DNA from: Gilichinskyi gelida
GTDB taxonomy: Bacteria > Acidobacteriota > Thermoanaerobaculia > Gp7-AA8
DNA length: 64,000 nucleotides
Reading direction: 5' to 3'
NCBI GenBank assembly: GCA_038040385.1
Contig: JBBPII010000005.1
Span: forward strand, 248,001-312,000
The notes beneath the pieces were generated by a model. It made no database searches and was not told the origin of the DNA. It was given only the letters and a program-made list of their open reading frames with translations. Made by a program: the position numbers and the translations under genes. Below are positions 42,029-50,283 of this stretch, piece after piece (within the stretch, counting starts at the first letter, position 1; each line of letters begins with the position of its first letter).

Positions 42029-43780
42029 ATGCGCGTCCTCCTGGCTCACTTGAAGCCTTACAAAGTGGCGGTCGCGGTGACGCTGCTCCTGGCGACCGTC
42101 AATCAGATCCTGCTGCTGATCGAGCCGCAGATCCTCCGCGTGATGGTCGACCGATACGTCATGCGCGCCGCGTCATTGACGCCGCAGCAGTTCTTCCGGG
42201 GCGTGGCCGGACTGGTCCTCGCCGCGGTGATCATCGCGCTCGTGGCGCGCGTGGTGCGCAGCTTCCAGGAGTTCTCGATTCAGGCGGTGGCCCATCGGGT
42301 CGGCGCGGCCCTCTACTCCGACGTCCTGGCGCACGCCCTCCTCCTGCCGTATCGCGTGCTGGAAGACCAGCGCTCGGGCGAACTGCTGGAGCGGATGGAG
42401 CGCGCGCGCGCCGATTCACGCGGGGCGGTAGTGCAAATCGTCCAGATCTATCTCGCCGCGCTGGCGTTGGTCGCGGTCACGCTGTACGCGTTCCACGTCC
42501 ACTGGGGGCTCGGGACGCTGTTCCTGATCATCGTTCCGCTTCTGGGGGTGATCACTCTGGGCATCACCGCGCCGATCAAGCGCCAACAGCGCATTCTCGC
42601 CGCGGAGGAGTCGTCGCTGGCCGGCGCGGCGACCGAGACGATGCGCAACATCGAGCTGGTCAAGAGCCTCGGCCTCGAGCGGCAGGAGATCGCGCGCTTG
42701 CGCGAGGTGAACGACCGGATCATCGGCCTGGAAAAGCGCAAGTTGAAACTCGTTCGGCTGTTCACGTTCGGCGAGGGAACGGCGATCAACGTCGCGCGCG
42801 CCGCGCTCCTGCTGACGATGCTTTGGCTCGTCTACCAGCGGGCCATCACCACCGGCGAGTTTCTGACGCTGTTCCTCTACTCGCAGAGCGTCTTCAACCC
42901 GCTCGCCGACCTCGGCCTCATCGTGGCGCGGCAGCAGGAGGTGCGGGCCACGATGGAGACGGTCGGGGAGATGCTCGACCTGCCGGCGGAGGCGCGGGCG
43001 GCGGCGACGGAGCGCGTCGCGCCGCTGTCGGAGATCACGTTCGAGAACGTCACGCTGCGCCACGGCGAGCGCATCACGGCGCTCGACGGAATCGATCTGC
43101 AACTGCGCAGCGGCGAGACGGTGGGGTTCGTCGGACCGTCGGGCGCCGGGAAATCGTCGATCGTCAAGTTACTGGTAGGACTGTACTTGCCGACGGACGG
43201 ACGGCTGCGCTGGAACGGCGTCGACATGCGCCAGCTCGACCTCGCCGACCTGCGCCAGCGCGTCGGCGTCGTCACCCACGACACCTACCTCTTCGCCGGA
43301 ACCGTGCGCGACAACCTCCGCTTCGTCAGCCCCTCCGCCACCGACGAGGAATGCCTCGAGGCGCTCGCCTGCGCCGCGGCGCTGCCGATCATCGAGGCGG
43401 GCGGCGGCGGCCTCGACACGCGCATCGGCGAAGGGGGGATGAAGCTCTCCGGCGGCGAGCGGCAGCGCATCGCCATCGCCCGCGCGCTGCTGCGCAAGCC
43501 GGAGCTGATCGTCTTCGACGAGGCCACGAGCAATCTCGACTCGACCACCGAGCGCGCCATCACCTCGACCATGCGCGACGTCGGGAGGACTGCGCGGATG
43601 ACCATCATCGTCGCGCACCGGCTGTCGACGGTCGTGCACGCCGACCGCATCGTGGTCCTCGAGCGCGGCCGCATCATCGAGTCGGGCTCGCACGACTCTC
43701 TCATCGCTTCGGGCGGCCTTTACGCGGCGATGTGGCGGGAGCAGAGCGAACGCCCAGCACACGCCATGCAGGGCGTTTGA
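42029..43780 (+). CDS. ABC transporter, fused permease-ATPase
   Basis: 583-residue type I exporter half transporter: six-helix domain (about 10-310) followed by the nucleotide-binding domain with Walker A GPSGAGKSS (about 369-377), Q-loop region, signature LSGGERQR (about 473-480), Walker B LIVFDEATSNLDS and the switch His in IVAHRLST. Likely a homodimeric lipid, drug or peptide exporter (MsbA/MDR-like); substrate not evident. Divergent from the reductase with about 30 bp between starts. Confidence 0.93.
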   Translation: MRVLLAHLKPYKVAVAVTLLLATVNQILLLIEPQILRVMVDRYVMRAASLTPQQFFRGVAGLVLAAVIIALVARVVRSFQEFSIQAVAHRVGAALYSDVLAHALLLPYRVLEDQRSGELLERMERARADSRGAVVQIVQIYLAALALVAVTLYAFHVHWGLGTLFLIIVPLLGVITLGITAPIKRQQRILAAEESSLAGAATETMRNIELVKSLGLERQEIARLREVNDRIIGLEKRKLKLVRLFTFGEGTAINVARAALLLTMLWLVYQRAITTGEFLTLFLYSQSVFNPLADLGLIVARQQEVRATMETVGEMLDLPAEARAAATERVAPLSEITFENVTLRHGERITALDGIDLQLRSGETVGFVGPSGAGKSSIVKLLVGLYLPTDGRLRWNGVDMRQLDLADLRQRVGVVTHDTYLFAGTVRDNLRFVSPSATDEECLEALACAAALPIIEAGGGGLDTRIGEGGMKLSGGERQRIAIARALLRKPELIVFDEATSNLDSTTERAITSTMRDVGRTARMTIIVAHRLSTVVHADRIVVLERGRIIESGSHDSLIASGGLYAAMWREQSERPAHAMQGV

Positions 43781-43787
43781 GCGCGTC

Positions 43788-44320
43788 TCAGCGGAATATC
43801 ACCCATCCGTCGGCAGTCACGCGCCAGCCGAGCCGCGCCTGATGCGGCTCCAGTCTCTGCATCACCCGGACTGTGAAGCCGTTCCGGCCGGTTCCCACTC
43901 GGGCCCTGTCGATGCCTGGAAGGGCGGAAGCATAGGCGACGAAATCCATAATCATGATCGGTGAGTAGCCGTGACCACCGGCCCACTCGGCGACCGCCGT
44001 CGAGAAGGCGTGCAACGCGGTTCCGCGACGCTGAAAAAAAGATGGCCCATCACCGTTCCTTCGGTGACGTAGAGAAGGCCGTCATATCCGAGCGTCAGCA
44101 GAAGATGAAAGAGCAGCGGAGGAGGGAGTTTCCGTAGCCATCGCGTCTTCGCCGCAAAGGTGCCCGCGGGATCGGGGTTGCGGATCCACCACGTGACGTA
44201 CTCTCGAACGGCCGCCGGCCGATGCGCACGCAGAAGCACGGGCGCCGGCACGCTCGCCGTCAAAGCGCCTTCGGGCAGCACCTCGGTCGCGAGCCATCGC
44301 AGGCCGCTCAGGTCGTTCAT
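43788..44320 (-). pseudogene. Unknown protein gene split by a frameshift at a T7 run
   Basis: Two overlapping reading frames together make one plausible 177-residue protein: the first runs from ATG 44320 (NDLSGLRWLATEVLP...GYDGLLYVTEGTVMGHLFF), the second to the stop at 43788 (...ALHAFSTAVAEWAGGHGYSPIMIMDFVAYA...WRVTADGWVIFR). They join at seven T residues on the coding strand (A7 at 44034-44040) if the ribosome or sequence shifts by -1, giving MGHLFFQRRGTALHAFSTAV. I do not recognise the family. It overlaps the deacetylase-like gene by 4 nt (ATGA). True frameshift, sequencing error or programmed slippage cannot be told apart here. Confidence 0.65.
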
Positions 44321-45093
44321 TGCCCGGGACGCGCCACGGCCTCGAGCGCAGAGAGAACCGGCAGGACGTGCTGCCGGTAGCGAATGACCTCGCGATAACG
44401 CCCCTCGCCGACACGCATCTCGCCGTACTCCTCGTACCGCGGCGGGGTGACGGCGAATTCGCTCATCTTCTTTTGCAGGGAACTAGGACGCAGATGCTCC
44501 GAGGCAAACGCGGCGGCGCCGGCGCGAGCCAGCGCCGCCTCGACCTCGTCGCGCATTTCCGGATACTCCCGTGCCGCGGCGATCTTCCGTTCGAGAGCCG
44601 GCGGGTCGAGATCGACCACCAACGCGCCGTCTCCCGAATCCTCCCCGGTGACTCCGTCGTGAAGAGAGAACTCATAGTTGCGCAAGACTCGGCCCCGGCG
44701 CGTCGCGATCAGCCCGACCGCCGCGTCGATCAATGCACGGCAGACGTCGTGAACGGGATTGAAGCCTTCCATCGCGTCTCCTGCCACGCAGGTGACATCG
44801 GCGCCGGCCAGGTGTTCCGCCAGCTCGTGCAGCAGCGCGAGGAACACGTCCGCACGCCCGTCGAGGAGAAGCCGGTAGGCCTCCTTGTCGGAGAAGCGGC
44901 CATGAATCCGGCCGGGTGCCGCGCCGACCCGCTGAAGGAGGCGGTCGGTCGACTCGATGCGTGCGCTTCCCGCGCCGCCCGATCCCTCGGTCAGACAGAA
45001 ATAAAGGGGGCGATGAAGCTCCATCCAACGGTGAACCACGAGCTCATGCCCGGGATGGGCAACGACCAACGCCATCTTTTCGCCATCGGCCAT
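44317..45093 (-). CDS. PIG-L/LmbE-like protein
   Basis: 258 residues. The start ALVVAHPGHELVVHRWMELHRPLYFCLTEGSGG resembles the AHPDDE zinc motif of LmbE/PIG-L deacetylases, with HPGHE in place of HPDDE; CVAGDAMEGFNPVHDVCRALIDAA would supply the distal His. The Asp-Asp to Gly-His change makes catalysis uncertain. C-terminal part carries YEFSLHDG. It is transcribed away from a glycosyltransferase gene 29 bp upstream, so a glycan or natural-product role is plausible. Confidence 0.6.
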   Translation of the reverse strand: MADGEKMALVVAHPGHELVVHRWMELHRPLYFCLTEGSGGAGSARIESTDRLLQRVGAAPGRIHGRFSDKEAYRLLLDGRADVFLALLHELAEHLAGADVTCVAGDAMEGFNPVHDVCRALIDAAVGLIATRRGRVLRNYEFSLHDGVTGEDSGDGALVVDLDPPALERKIAAAREYPEMRDEVEAALARAGAAAFASEHLRPSSLQKKMSEFAVTPPRYEEYGEMRVGEGRYREVIRYRQHVLPVLSALEAVARPGQ

Positions 45094-45122
45094 GTGCGGG
45101 AGCGGATGTTACGCTACCGGCG

Positions 45123-46250
45123 ATGATCGCTCCTCCCGAAGCGCGGCGCGTGCTGATCGCCACCATCGGTCTGATGGGCCGCGGCGGCACCGACGTCTAC
45201 ACGCGCGACCTGGCGCTCGCGCTCCTGCGCCGCGGATGGCTTCCGATCATCTATACGACCATCGCCGGCCCGTTCGCGGAGGAGCTTCGCGCGGCGACTG
45301 TGCCGATCGTCAACAGTATCGACGCGGTCGGCGCGCCGCCGGATGTCATTCACGGCCACCACCACGTCGAGACGCTGGTGGCGATGGCACGTTTTCCCGG
45401 CGTGCCGGCGCTCTTCGTGAGCCACGACGCGATCACCTGGCACTCCGTTCCGCCCCGGTCGCCGCGGATCGGCGCGTACGTGGCGGTGGACCGCAACTGC
45501 CGCGATCGAATGATCTTCGAGCATGGGATCGCCGAGCAGCGAATCCGAGTGATGGGCAACGCCGTTGACTTGCGGCGATTCACGCCGAGGCCGCCGCTGC
45601 CGACCCGGCCGGCGCGTGCCCTGGCGTTCAGCAACGCTGTCACTGCGAACAACTGGGGAGCGACCCTGCGCTCGGCGTGCCGGCAGCGCGGCATCACCCT
45701 CGATCTGGCCGGCTCCGCCGCGGATTCCTTCGTCGATCGCCCGGAGGAGCTCCTTCCGCGGTACGACCTCGTCTTCGGCAAGGCGCGCTGCGCGCTGGAA
45801 GCGATGGCCTCCGGCGCCGCGGTCATCGTCTGCGACGAGCGCGGCCTGTCGGGGATGGTGACCAGCGGCGACTTGCCGGCCGCACGGCAGCTCAATTTCG
45901 GCGCGCGCACGCTGCAGCGGCCCATCACCGTTGAAAACATCCTGCGCGAAATCGATCGCTATGATCCCGCCGACGCCGCGCGCGTTTCCGCTCACATTCG
46001 GGCCTCCGCGGACGTCGATCTCCTCGCCGGCGAGTTCATCGAGTTGTACGAGGAGCTGATCGCCGCCAAGCTCTCCCTGCCGCCGGAGGACGAGTTGCGC
46101 GCCATGGCCGCCTCGCTCGAGCGTCTTCTACCGCTGCTTCATGGACGCCCCACTCCGCCCGGACGCCTACGGTGGCGTCTCGCCAATTCCAGGATGCTCG
46201 CCTACCCCGCGAGGCTTCTGCATCAACTGAAGCGCCGGCTCGGAGTCTGA
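45123..46250 (+). CDS. Glycosyltransferase, GT4-like
   Basis: 375 residues. N-terminal VLIATIGLMGRGGTDVYTRDLALALLRRGWLPIIYTT with the Gly-rich acceptor loop, DVIHGHHHVET, and C-terminal donor-binding elements RVMGNAVDLRRFTPR, DLVFGKARCALEAMASGAAVIVCDERGLSGMV (the E...G.PVI region). GT-B fold retaining transferase, cytoplasmic or membrane-associated. Stop shares one base with the HIT gene start. Confidence 0.82.
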   Translation: MIAPPEARRVLIATIGLMGRGGTDVYTRDLALALLRRGWLPIIYTTIAGPFAEELRAATVPIVNSIDAVGAPPDVIHGHHHVETLVAMARFPGVPALFVSHDAITWHSVPPRSPRIGAYVAVDRNCRDRMIFEHGIAEQRIRVMGNAVDLRRFTPRPPLPTRPARALAFSNAVTANNWGATLRSACRQRGITLDLAGSAADSFVDRPEELLPRYDLVFGKARCALEAMASGAAVIVCDERGLSGMVTSGDLPAARQLNFGARTLQRPITVENILREIDRYDPADAARVSAHIRASADVDLLAGEFIELYEELIAAKLSLPPEDELRAMAASLERLLPLLHGRPTPPGRLRWRLANSRMLAYPARLLHQLKRRLGV

Positions 46251-46648
46251 TGACCTGCGTCTTCTGCACCGACGTCCGCAACGCCGGCGAGGTCGTCGCC
46301 GAAGACGACAAGCTGTGGATCGTGCTGCACCATGACTGGGCCGTGCGCGGGCACGCCATGGTGGTGTGGAAGAAGCACGTGGAGAACGTTGCCGACCTGA
46401 CCCTCGACGAATACGTGCACTTCGCCGCCGCCCATCACCGCGCCGAGCGCGCGCTGCTGGCGGCGACCGGCGCGGAGCGGGCAATCATCATCAAGCTGGG
46501 CATCGCCACGCCGCACCTGCACATCCACATCTATCCCGTTGCGGCGGCGCTCGACCGCGCGGCGGTGATGGAGATCATCGAGGCGCGTGTGCGCCAGCCG
46601 GTCGACGAGACCTTCATCGCGGAGCTGCGGGAGCGGCTCGCCCCTTGA
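46250..46648 (+). CDS. HIT-family (histidine triad) protein
   Basis: 132 residues. The nucleotide-hydrolase histidine triad HLHIHIYP lies at about residues 87-94, preceded by the HIT N-terminal FCTDVRNAGEVVAEDDKLWIVLHHDWAVRGHAMVVWKKHVEN. Substrate probably an AMP or GMP conjugate. TGATG overlap with the glycosyltransferase gene suggests co-expression. Confidence 0.9.
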   Translation: MTCVFCTDVRNAGEVVAEDDKLWIVLHHDWAVRGHAMVVWKKHVENVADLTLDEYVHFAAAHHRAERALLAATGAERAIIIKLGIATPHLHIHIYPVAAALDRAAVMEIIEARVRQPVDETFIAELRERLAP

Positions 46649-46662
46649 CATCGCGGCTAGAC

Positions 46663-46680
46663 TGAATGAGCATTCATTCA
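46663..46680. promoter_or_regulatory. FadR-like palindromic operator
   Basis: TGAATGAGCATTCATTCA is a perfect dyad (TGAATGA-N4-TCATTCA). It has the layout of the operator bound by Bacillus-type TetR-family FadR. It lies 3 bp before the preferred TetR start, with a TTGACA at 46645-46650 ahead of it, so the regulator probably represses its own gene. Confidence 0.7.
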
Positions 46681-46683
46681 CCC

Positions 46684-47292
46684 ATGGCCAAGCAGTCCGT
46701 CGCTCCTCCCGAAATCGCCCGTGGCACCACGAAACGCGAGCGCATCCTCCGCGCCGCGATCGACGTCTTCGCCCAGAACGGCTACTTCAACGCCAAGGTC
46801 TCCGATGTCGCCAAGGCCGCCGGCGTCGCCGACGGCACGATCTACCTGTACTTCGACGGCAAGGAAGACCTGCTCGTCAACATCTTCCGCGACCACGCGC
46901 GCAACTATCTGCAGTCGCTGGAGCGCGAGCTGGCGCACGTCCGCCACGCCGAGGACCGCATCCGCATCGCCATCCGGCACCATCTGGAGACCCTGGGCCG
47001 CGACCGCGCGCTGGCCATCGTCGCCCAGGTGGAGCTGCGGCACAGCCTGAAGTTCATGAGCCTCCTCTCGCAGCAGGAAGTGGCCGACTACCTGAACATG
47101 CTGCGCAAGATCGTCGAGCATGGGCAGTCCGATGGGAGCTTCCGCCGCAACCTCCACCCCCAGCTCGTGGCCAAGGCCATCTTCGGCGTGCTCGATGAGA
47201 TGGTGACGTCGTGGATGCTCTCGGAGAAGGACTACAACCTCGGCGACAGCTCGGAGCAGGTGTCGGAGCTGCTGTTGACAGGGCTGCTGTAG
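46684..47292 (+). CDS. TetR-family transcriptional regulator, FadR-like
   Basis: 202 residues from the ATG at 46684; an ATG at 46666 lies inside the palindrome. HTH domain (about 15-62: RERILRAAIDVFAQNGYFNAKVSDVAKAAGVADGTIYLYFDGKEDLL) followed by an all-alpha ligand domain (LGRDRALAIVAQVELRHSLKFMSLLSQQEVADYLNMLRKIVEHGQSDGSFR) of the kind found in fatty-acid-responsive FadR/FabR regulators. Together with the operator this suggests control by acyl-CoA of lipid degradation genes elsewhere. No Shine-Dalgarno is seen; possibly leaderless. Confidence 0.88.
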   Translation: MAKQSVAPPEIARGTTKRERILRAAIDVFAQNGYFNAKVSDVAKAAGVADGTIYLYFDGKEDLLVNIFRDHARNYLQSLERELAHVRHAEDRIRIAIRHHLETLGRDRALAIVAQVELRHSLKFMSLLSQQEVADYLNMLRKIVEHGQSDGSFRRNLHPQLVAKAIFGVLDEMVTSWMLSEKDYNLGDSSEQVSELLLTGLL

Positions 47293-47361
47293 CTAGCCAC
47301 GAGGGCGATTCGACAATAGATTGTTCACGTGCACAGCCAGTTGAATCCAAACGGCGGAGGG

Positions 47362-47772
47362 ATGATGCGACAAAAACGAGCCATCGTGCTGTTGGCGCTA
47401 GCGTTAGCTTCCTGCACGTCCGCGCAGGACATGATGGACGCAGCGCGAGCGGCTAACCGATCAAAGCTCATTCAACTTCAGCCAGGAATGGACCGCGAAA
47501 CCGTCCTGCGAACGATGGGAACCACTCCGATGAAGATACGTGACCTCGGCTCTGTCGTGGCCACGATCAACAATCCGTTCCGGACGGAAATGTATCAGGC
47601 AAACGGGCACCGGTTCGAAATCCTGTACTACTACACGGACCTGAAAAGCGGCGATGGCGGAATCACAGATGACGAACTCACCCCGCTCCTCATCAAAGAC
47701 GGCGTTCTCGATGGATGGGGATGGTCATACCTCAAAGACGTCAGCGCGAAGTATGAGATTCGGATTCGATGA
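47362..47772 (+). CDS. SmpA/BamE-like lipoprotein of unknown function
   Basis: About 136 residues; start at 47362 or 47365 behind GGAGG. Lipoprotein signal VLLALALASCTS. The body has LQPGMDRETVLRTMGTTP (BamE/SmpA-like turn) and NPFRTEMYQANGHRFEILYYYTDLKSGDGGITDDELTPLLIKDGVLDGWGWSYL. Base composition here and downstream is lower in G+C than the neighbours. Monocistronic as far as seen. Confidence 0.65.
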   Translation: MMRQKRAIVLLALALASCTSAQDMMDAARAANRSKLIQLQPGMDRETVLRTMGTTPMKIRDLGSVVATINNPFRTEMYQANGHRFEILYYYTDLKSGDGGITDDELTPLLIKDGVLDGWGWSYLKDVSAKYEIRIR

Positions 47773-47851
47773 CCGATGAGTCGATGACAACCGCCTCCCA
47801 CCTGTTACAGCTTCACAATCCGAACTAGGGGAGACATATACTTGACTCATC

Positions 47852-48796
47852 GTGCGGGAGGCGCTCAGCACGAGCGGGGATTTCTACCACAACTTCTTGC
47901 GGATTCTTCATCCGAATACCGACGTGCCGGGGGTAAAGCCTGTGGCTTTTTTGGAGCTGTACTTCGATGAAAGCGGCCATTCCGCCGATAAGGCATACAT
48001 TGTCATGGCCGGATACATTGCACCGGCAGAGCGATGGTTGGGTTTCGCGGATGAATGGAATGCTGCCCTTGTGGTGGCTGGCGTTTGCCGCACGGATGGA
48101 ACCGCTGGCGAATTTCACATGACCGACTTCGAGGCCAAACGCGGGGCGTTTAGCGGATGGACGGAAGAGCCGCGTAGGTCTCTTTTGGGCAACCTTATGG
48201 GCATTATTGATAACCATCAGCTGCACGCAACTGGATTCGTCGTTTCAACCGCATGGTGGAAAACGATTAGCTGGAAGGACGAGCATCCCAATCACAAACC
48301 CCTAGAAGATCCCTATCACCACGTGATGCAAAACGCCATTGCTACCGCCTTGACTATGACGAATCATCAGGACGTGGCGCCTGACTTGTTTTCACCGGAT
48401 GGTGTGGCGTGCGTGTTCGCACCGCAAGAAGAATTCGAGCCTAAGGCTGCTCAATATATGGCGGCCATGGCCCACTTCCTCACCGTGTTAGCCGCGCCCA
48501 CCGTCACGAGTATTACATTTGCCTTGACGAACATGCCGCAACTGCAAGCTGCCGATATCGTGGCATTCGAGCTACGCTGGCGACTTACCTGCCCGAATAT
48601 TGACAGGTGGCCAATGCGTCAGATTCTCAAAAGTGGGCGTGGCAAGTTTGCTGGACTGCCGACCGGCATTCTTGCGAATGCGAACCTCGGGAGGGTAGAG
48701 CCAATCGAATTCCCAACTCAGGTGCTACAGGCTAGCGATTCGTTGGCGAAGAAATTGATTCCGAAGCGCCAACGGAAGCGAAAGCAAGGAATCTAA
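47852..48796 (+). CDS. DUF3800 domain protein
   Basis: 314 residues from GTG 47852; a GTG at 47942 giving VAFLELYFDESGH may be the real start. The signature LYFDESGHSADKAYIVMAGYIAP is that of DUF3800, an RNase H-like-fold family frequent in phages, islands and defence-type loci. Further acidic/His positions (EFHMTDFEAKRG; LQAADIVAFELRW, an ADxxA-like element) fit that fold. Lower G+C than surroundings and its 3' end runs into a truncated toxin gene, both signs of lateral arrival. Confidence 0.8.
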   Translation: MREALSTSGDFYHNFLRILHPNTDVPGVKPVAFLELYFDESGHSADKAYIVMAGYIAPAERWLGFADEWNAALVVAGVCRTDGTAGEFHMTDFEAKRGAFSGWTEEPRRSLLGNLMGIIDNHQLHATGFVVSTAWWKTISWKDEHPNHKPLEDPYHHVMQNAIATALTMTNHQDVAPDLFSPDGVACVFAPQEEFEPKAAQYMAAMAHFLTVLAAPTVTSITFALTNMPQLQAADIVAFELRWRLTCPNIDRWPMRQILKSGRGKFAGLPTGILANANLGRVEPIEFPTQVLQASDSLAKKLIPKRQRKRKQGI

Positions 48797-48942
48797 GCAG
48801 TTCGTCCCATCAACCGGGCCCGTTGGAGTTCTTGACGTGCGGCGTTCCGAGCCTTCGTGCGATTGATTCGCCACCAGGTTTCCCCCCGTCGAATGTGCTG
48901 CGCCGCGAGATCGCTGATTTCGATCGGAAGCCCATCGGTCAT
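48793..48942 (-). pseudogene. Truncated RelE/ParE-like toxin
   Basis: 49 codons starting ATG 48942, overlapping the antitoxin stop (ATGA). The sequence LPIEISDLAAQHIRRGETWWRINRTKARNAARQELQRA matches the first half of ParE toxins (IEIS..A...I.....WW..NR..A......EL..A). The second half, which contains the conserved strands and active residues, is missing: the frame ends where the convergent DUF3800 gene begins. Probably inactive. Confidence 0.65.
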
Positions 48943-49157
48943 TCGCGGCTTTGCATCTCTCGGATGAGGTCCTCGGCAGAAATGGTCTCGCCGCGCTCGC
49001 ACTGAGCGATCGACTGAAGGAGAACTCTCTTCAGCTCATCGGTGACCTCGAACGTCTCCTCGTGATCCTCCGCGAGCAGCGTAACCTCAGCGCCCTCAGG
49101 AAGTTCGCCTTCGTAGACAATCTGGCCGTGAACGACTTTCCCCGACGCGATTCGCAT
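48939..49157 (-). CDS. Antitoxin-like small protein
   Basis: 72 residues from ATG 49157 (MRIASGKVVHGQIVYEGELPEGAEVTLLA...). The C-terminal FEVTDELKRVLLQSIAQCERGETISAEDLIREMQ resembles antitoxins that precede RelE/ParE toxins. It overlaps the toxin start by 4 nt, the normal type II order. The cognate toxin is truncated, so the antitoxin is an orphan. Confidence 0.7.
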   Translation of the reverse strand: MRIASGKVVHGQIVYEGELPEGAEVTLLAEDHEETFEVTDELKRVLLQSIAQCERGETISAEDLIREMQSRE

Positions 49158-49196
49158 TTCCGTTGATTCTAGCCTGAATCGGCCACATCGCTGTCC

Positions 49197-49262
49197 AGGA
49201 CCGCCGCCCCTCAACGCAGGCGGGACGCCTGCGGGCCAGCCGGCGAGGACGCCGGCGTTCCC
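49197..49262. repeat. GCCGGCG/GCAGGCG-type hairpin element
   Basis: GCAGGCGGGACGCCTGC followed by GCCGGCGAGGACGCCGGC: two hairpins (GCAGGCG/CGCCTGC and GCCGGCG/CGCCGGC) in the gap between the desaturase stop and the antitoxin gene. Shares the GACGCCTGCGGGCCAGCC block with 58436-58527. Confidence 0.85.
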
Positions 49263-50246
49263 CTACTCCGCTGCGAGCTGCGAGCCGCGCGCGGCGAGCT
49301 CCTCCCACTTCGTGTGCGGCTTGCGGTTCAGCACGACGTACTGCCAGACCAGTTCGCCGTAGCCGTGCGCGGCGATGCCGCGCTTTTCGTAGAAGGGCAT
49401 CAGCAGCTTCTGCAGGCGCGGGAGGTTGTAGAACGGCACGCCGGGGAAGTAGTGGTGCTCGAGGTGGTAATTCGAGAAGAGGTAGGCGGCGTCCCAGAAC
49501 CAGGAGCCCTTCATCAGCGTCGACCAGTTCGCGGGATCGGCGGGGTCGATGTCGTAGTGCTGCCCGATACGGTTGACGGCGAAGGCGACCGGGAAGATGA
49601 AGAAGACCGGGACGATGTAGAGCTTCCAGGCCAGGAACCAGCCGCCGGCGTACGCGATGGCGGCCAGGATGACGAGCTGGATGACGATGGTCGCCCAGCG
49701 CTCGAACGCGATGCGGCGCTGCAGCTCCGGCTCGTACGTCGACGTCTCCCGTTTCGCCGCGCGGAAGTAGATGGGGAACAGCGCGGGCGTGAAATAGAGC
49801 GCCTTGAACCAGCGTGCGTTGCGCTTGGGGGAGAGGTGGTGGCGCTTCGGATCGTCTTCGTACGATCCGAGATTGGCGTGATGGTCGAGGTGCCAGCGGG
49901 TGAACTGCGACGCCGCCATCCCGCTCGGCGTGGCGTAGAGCAGTCCGAGGATGCGGTAGGCGCGCTCGCTGGACTGCGTCAGCACCGCGCGGTGCACGAC
50001 TTCGTGCAGCAGCACGCTGAAGTTGAATACCGCAAACCCCGCGACGACCGCGAACGGCAGCCAGAGGTACCAGTGGTCGAAGTGCGCGATGGCGACGCCC
50101 GACAGCACCAACGCCGCGACGTTCGCAAACGCCACCAGCGCATGCAGCAGCGGCCGCTTCTCGTGCAGACGGCGCAGCTCATCTGTTGGGATCTCGGCGG
50201 CAAGATCCCGCTTGAGCTGGCGTGCGTGGTCGTCGTAAAAAGCCAT
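49263..50246 (-). CDS. Membrane fatty acid desaturase
   Basis: 327 residues, about four membrane helices. Three His boxes of the di-iron desaturase/hydroxylase family: LLHEVVHR (about 79-86), WHLDHHANLG (about 118-127) and YHLEHHYFPG (about 264-273). Acts on membrane lipids, sphingolipids or carotenoids; the exact substrate is not readable. A single arm of the GTTGACC-type repeat lies immediately upstream (50247-50279). Confidence 0.9.
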   Translation of the reverse strand: MAFYDDHARQLKRDLAAEIPTDELRRLHEKRPLLHALVAFANVAALVLSGVAIAHFDHWYLWLPFAVVAGFAVFNFSVLLHEVVHRAVLTQSSERAYRILGLLYATPSGMAASQFTRWHLDHHANLGSYEDDPKRHHLSPKRNARWFKALYFTPALFPIYFRAAKRETSTYEPELQRRIAFERWATIVIQLVILAAIAYAGGWFLAWKLYIVPVFFIFPVAFAVNRIGQHYDIDPADPANWSTLMKGSWFWDAAYLFSNYHLEHHYFPGVPFYNLPRLQKLLMPFYEKRGIAAHGYGELVWQYVVLNRKPHTKWEELAARGSQLAAE

Positions 50247-50279
50247 CGGTCAACTTTCAACGGCCAACGGCGAACGATT
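50247..50279. repeat. Solo arm of the GTTGACC-type repeat
   Basis: GGTCAAC-TTTCAAC-GGCCAAC-GGCGAAC: four 7-nt units of one arm only, between divergent start codons. The complementary arm is absent, so it cannot form the usual hairpin. Confidence 0.7.
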
Positions 50280-50283
50280 ATTC

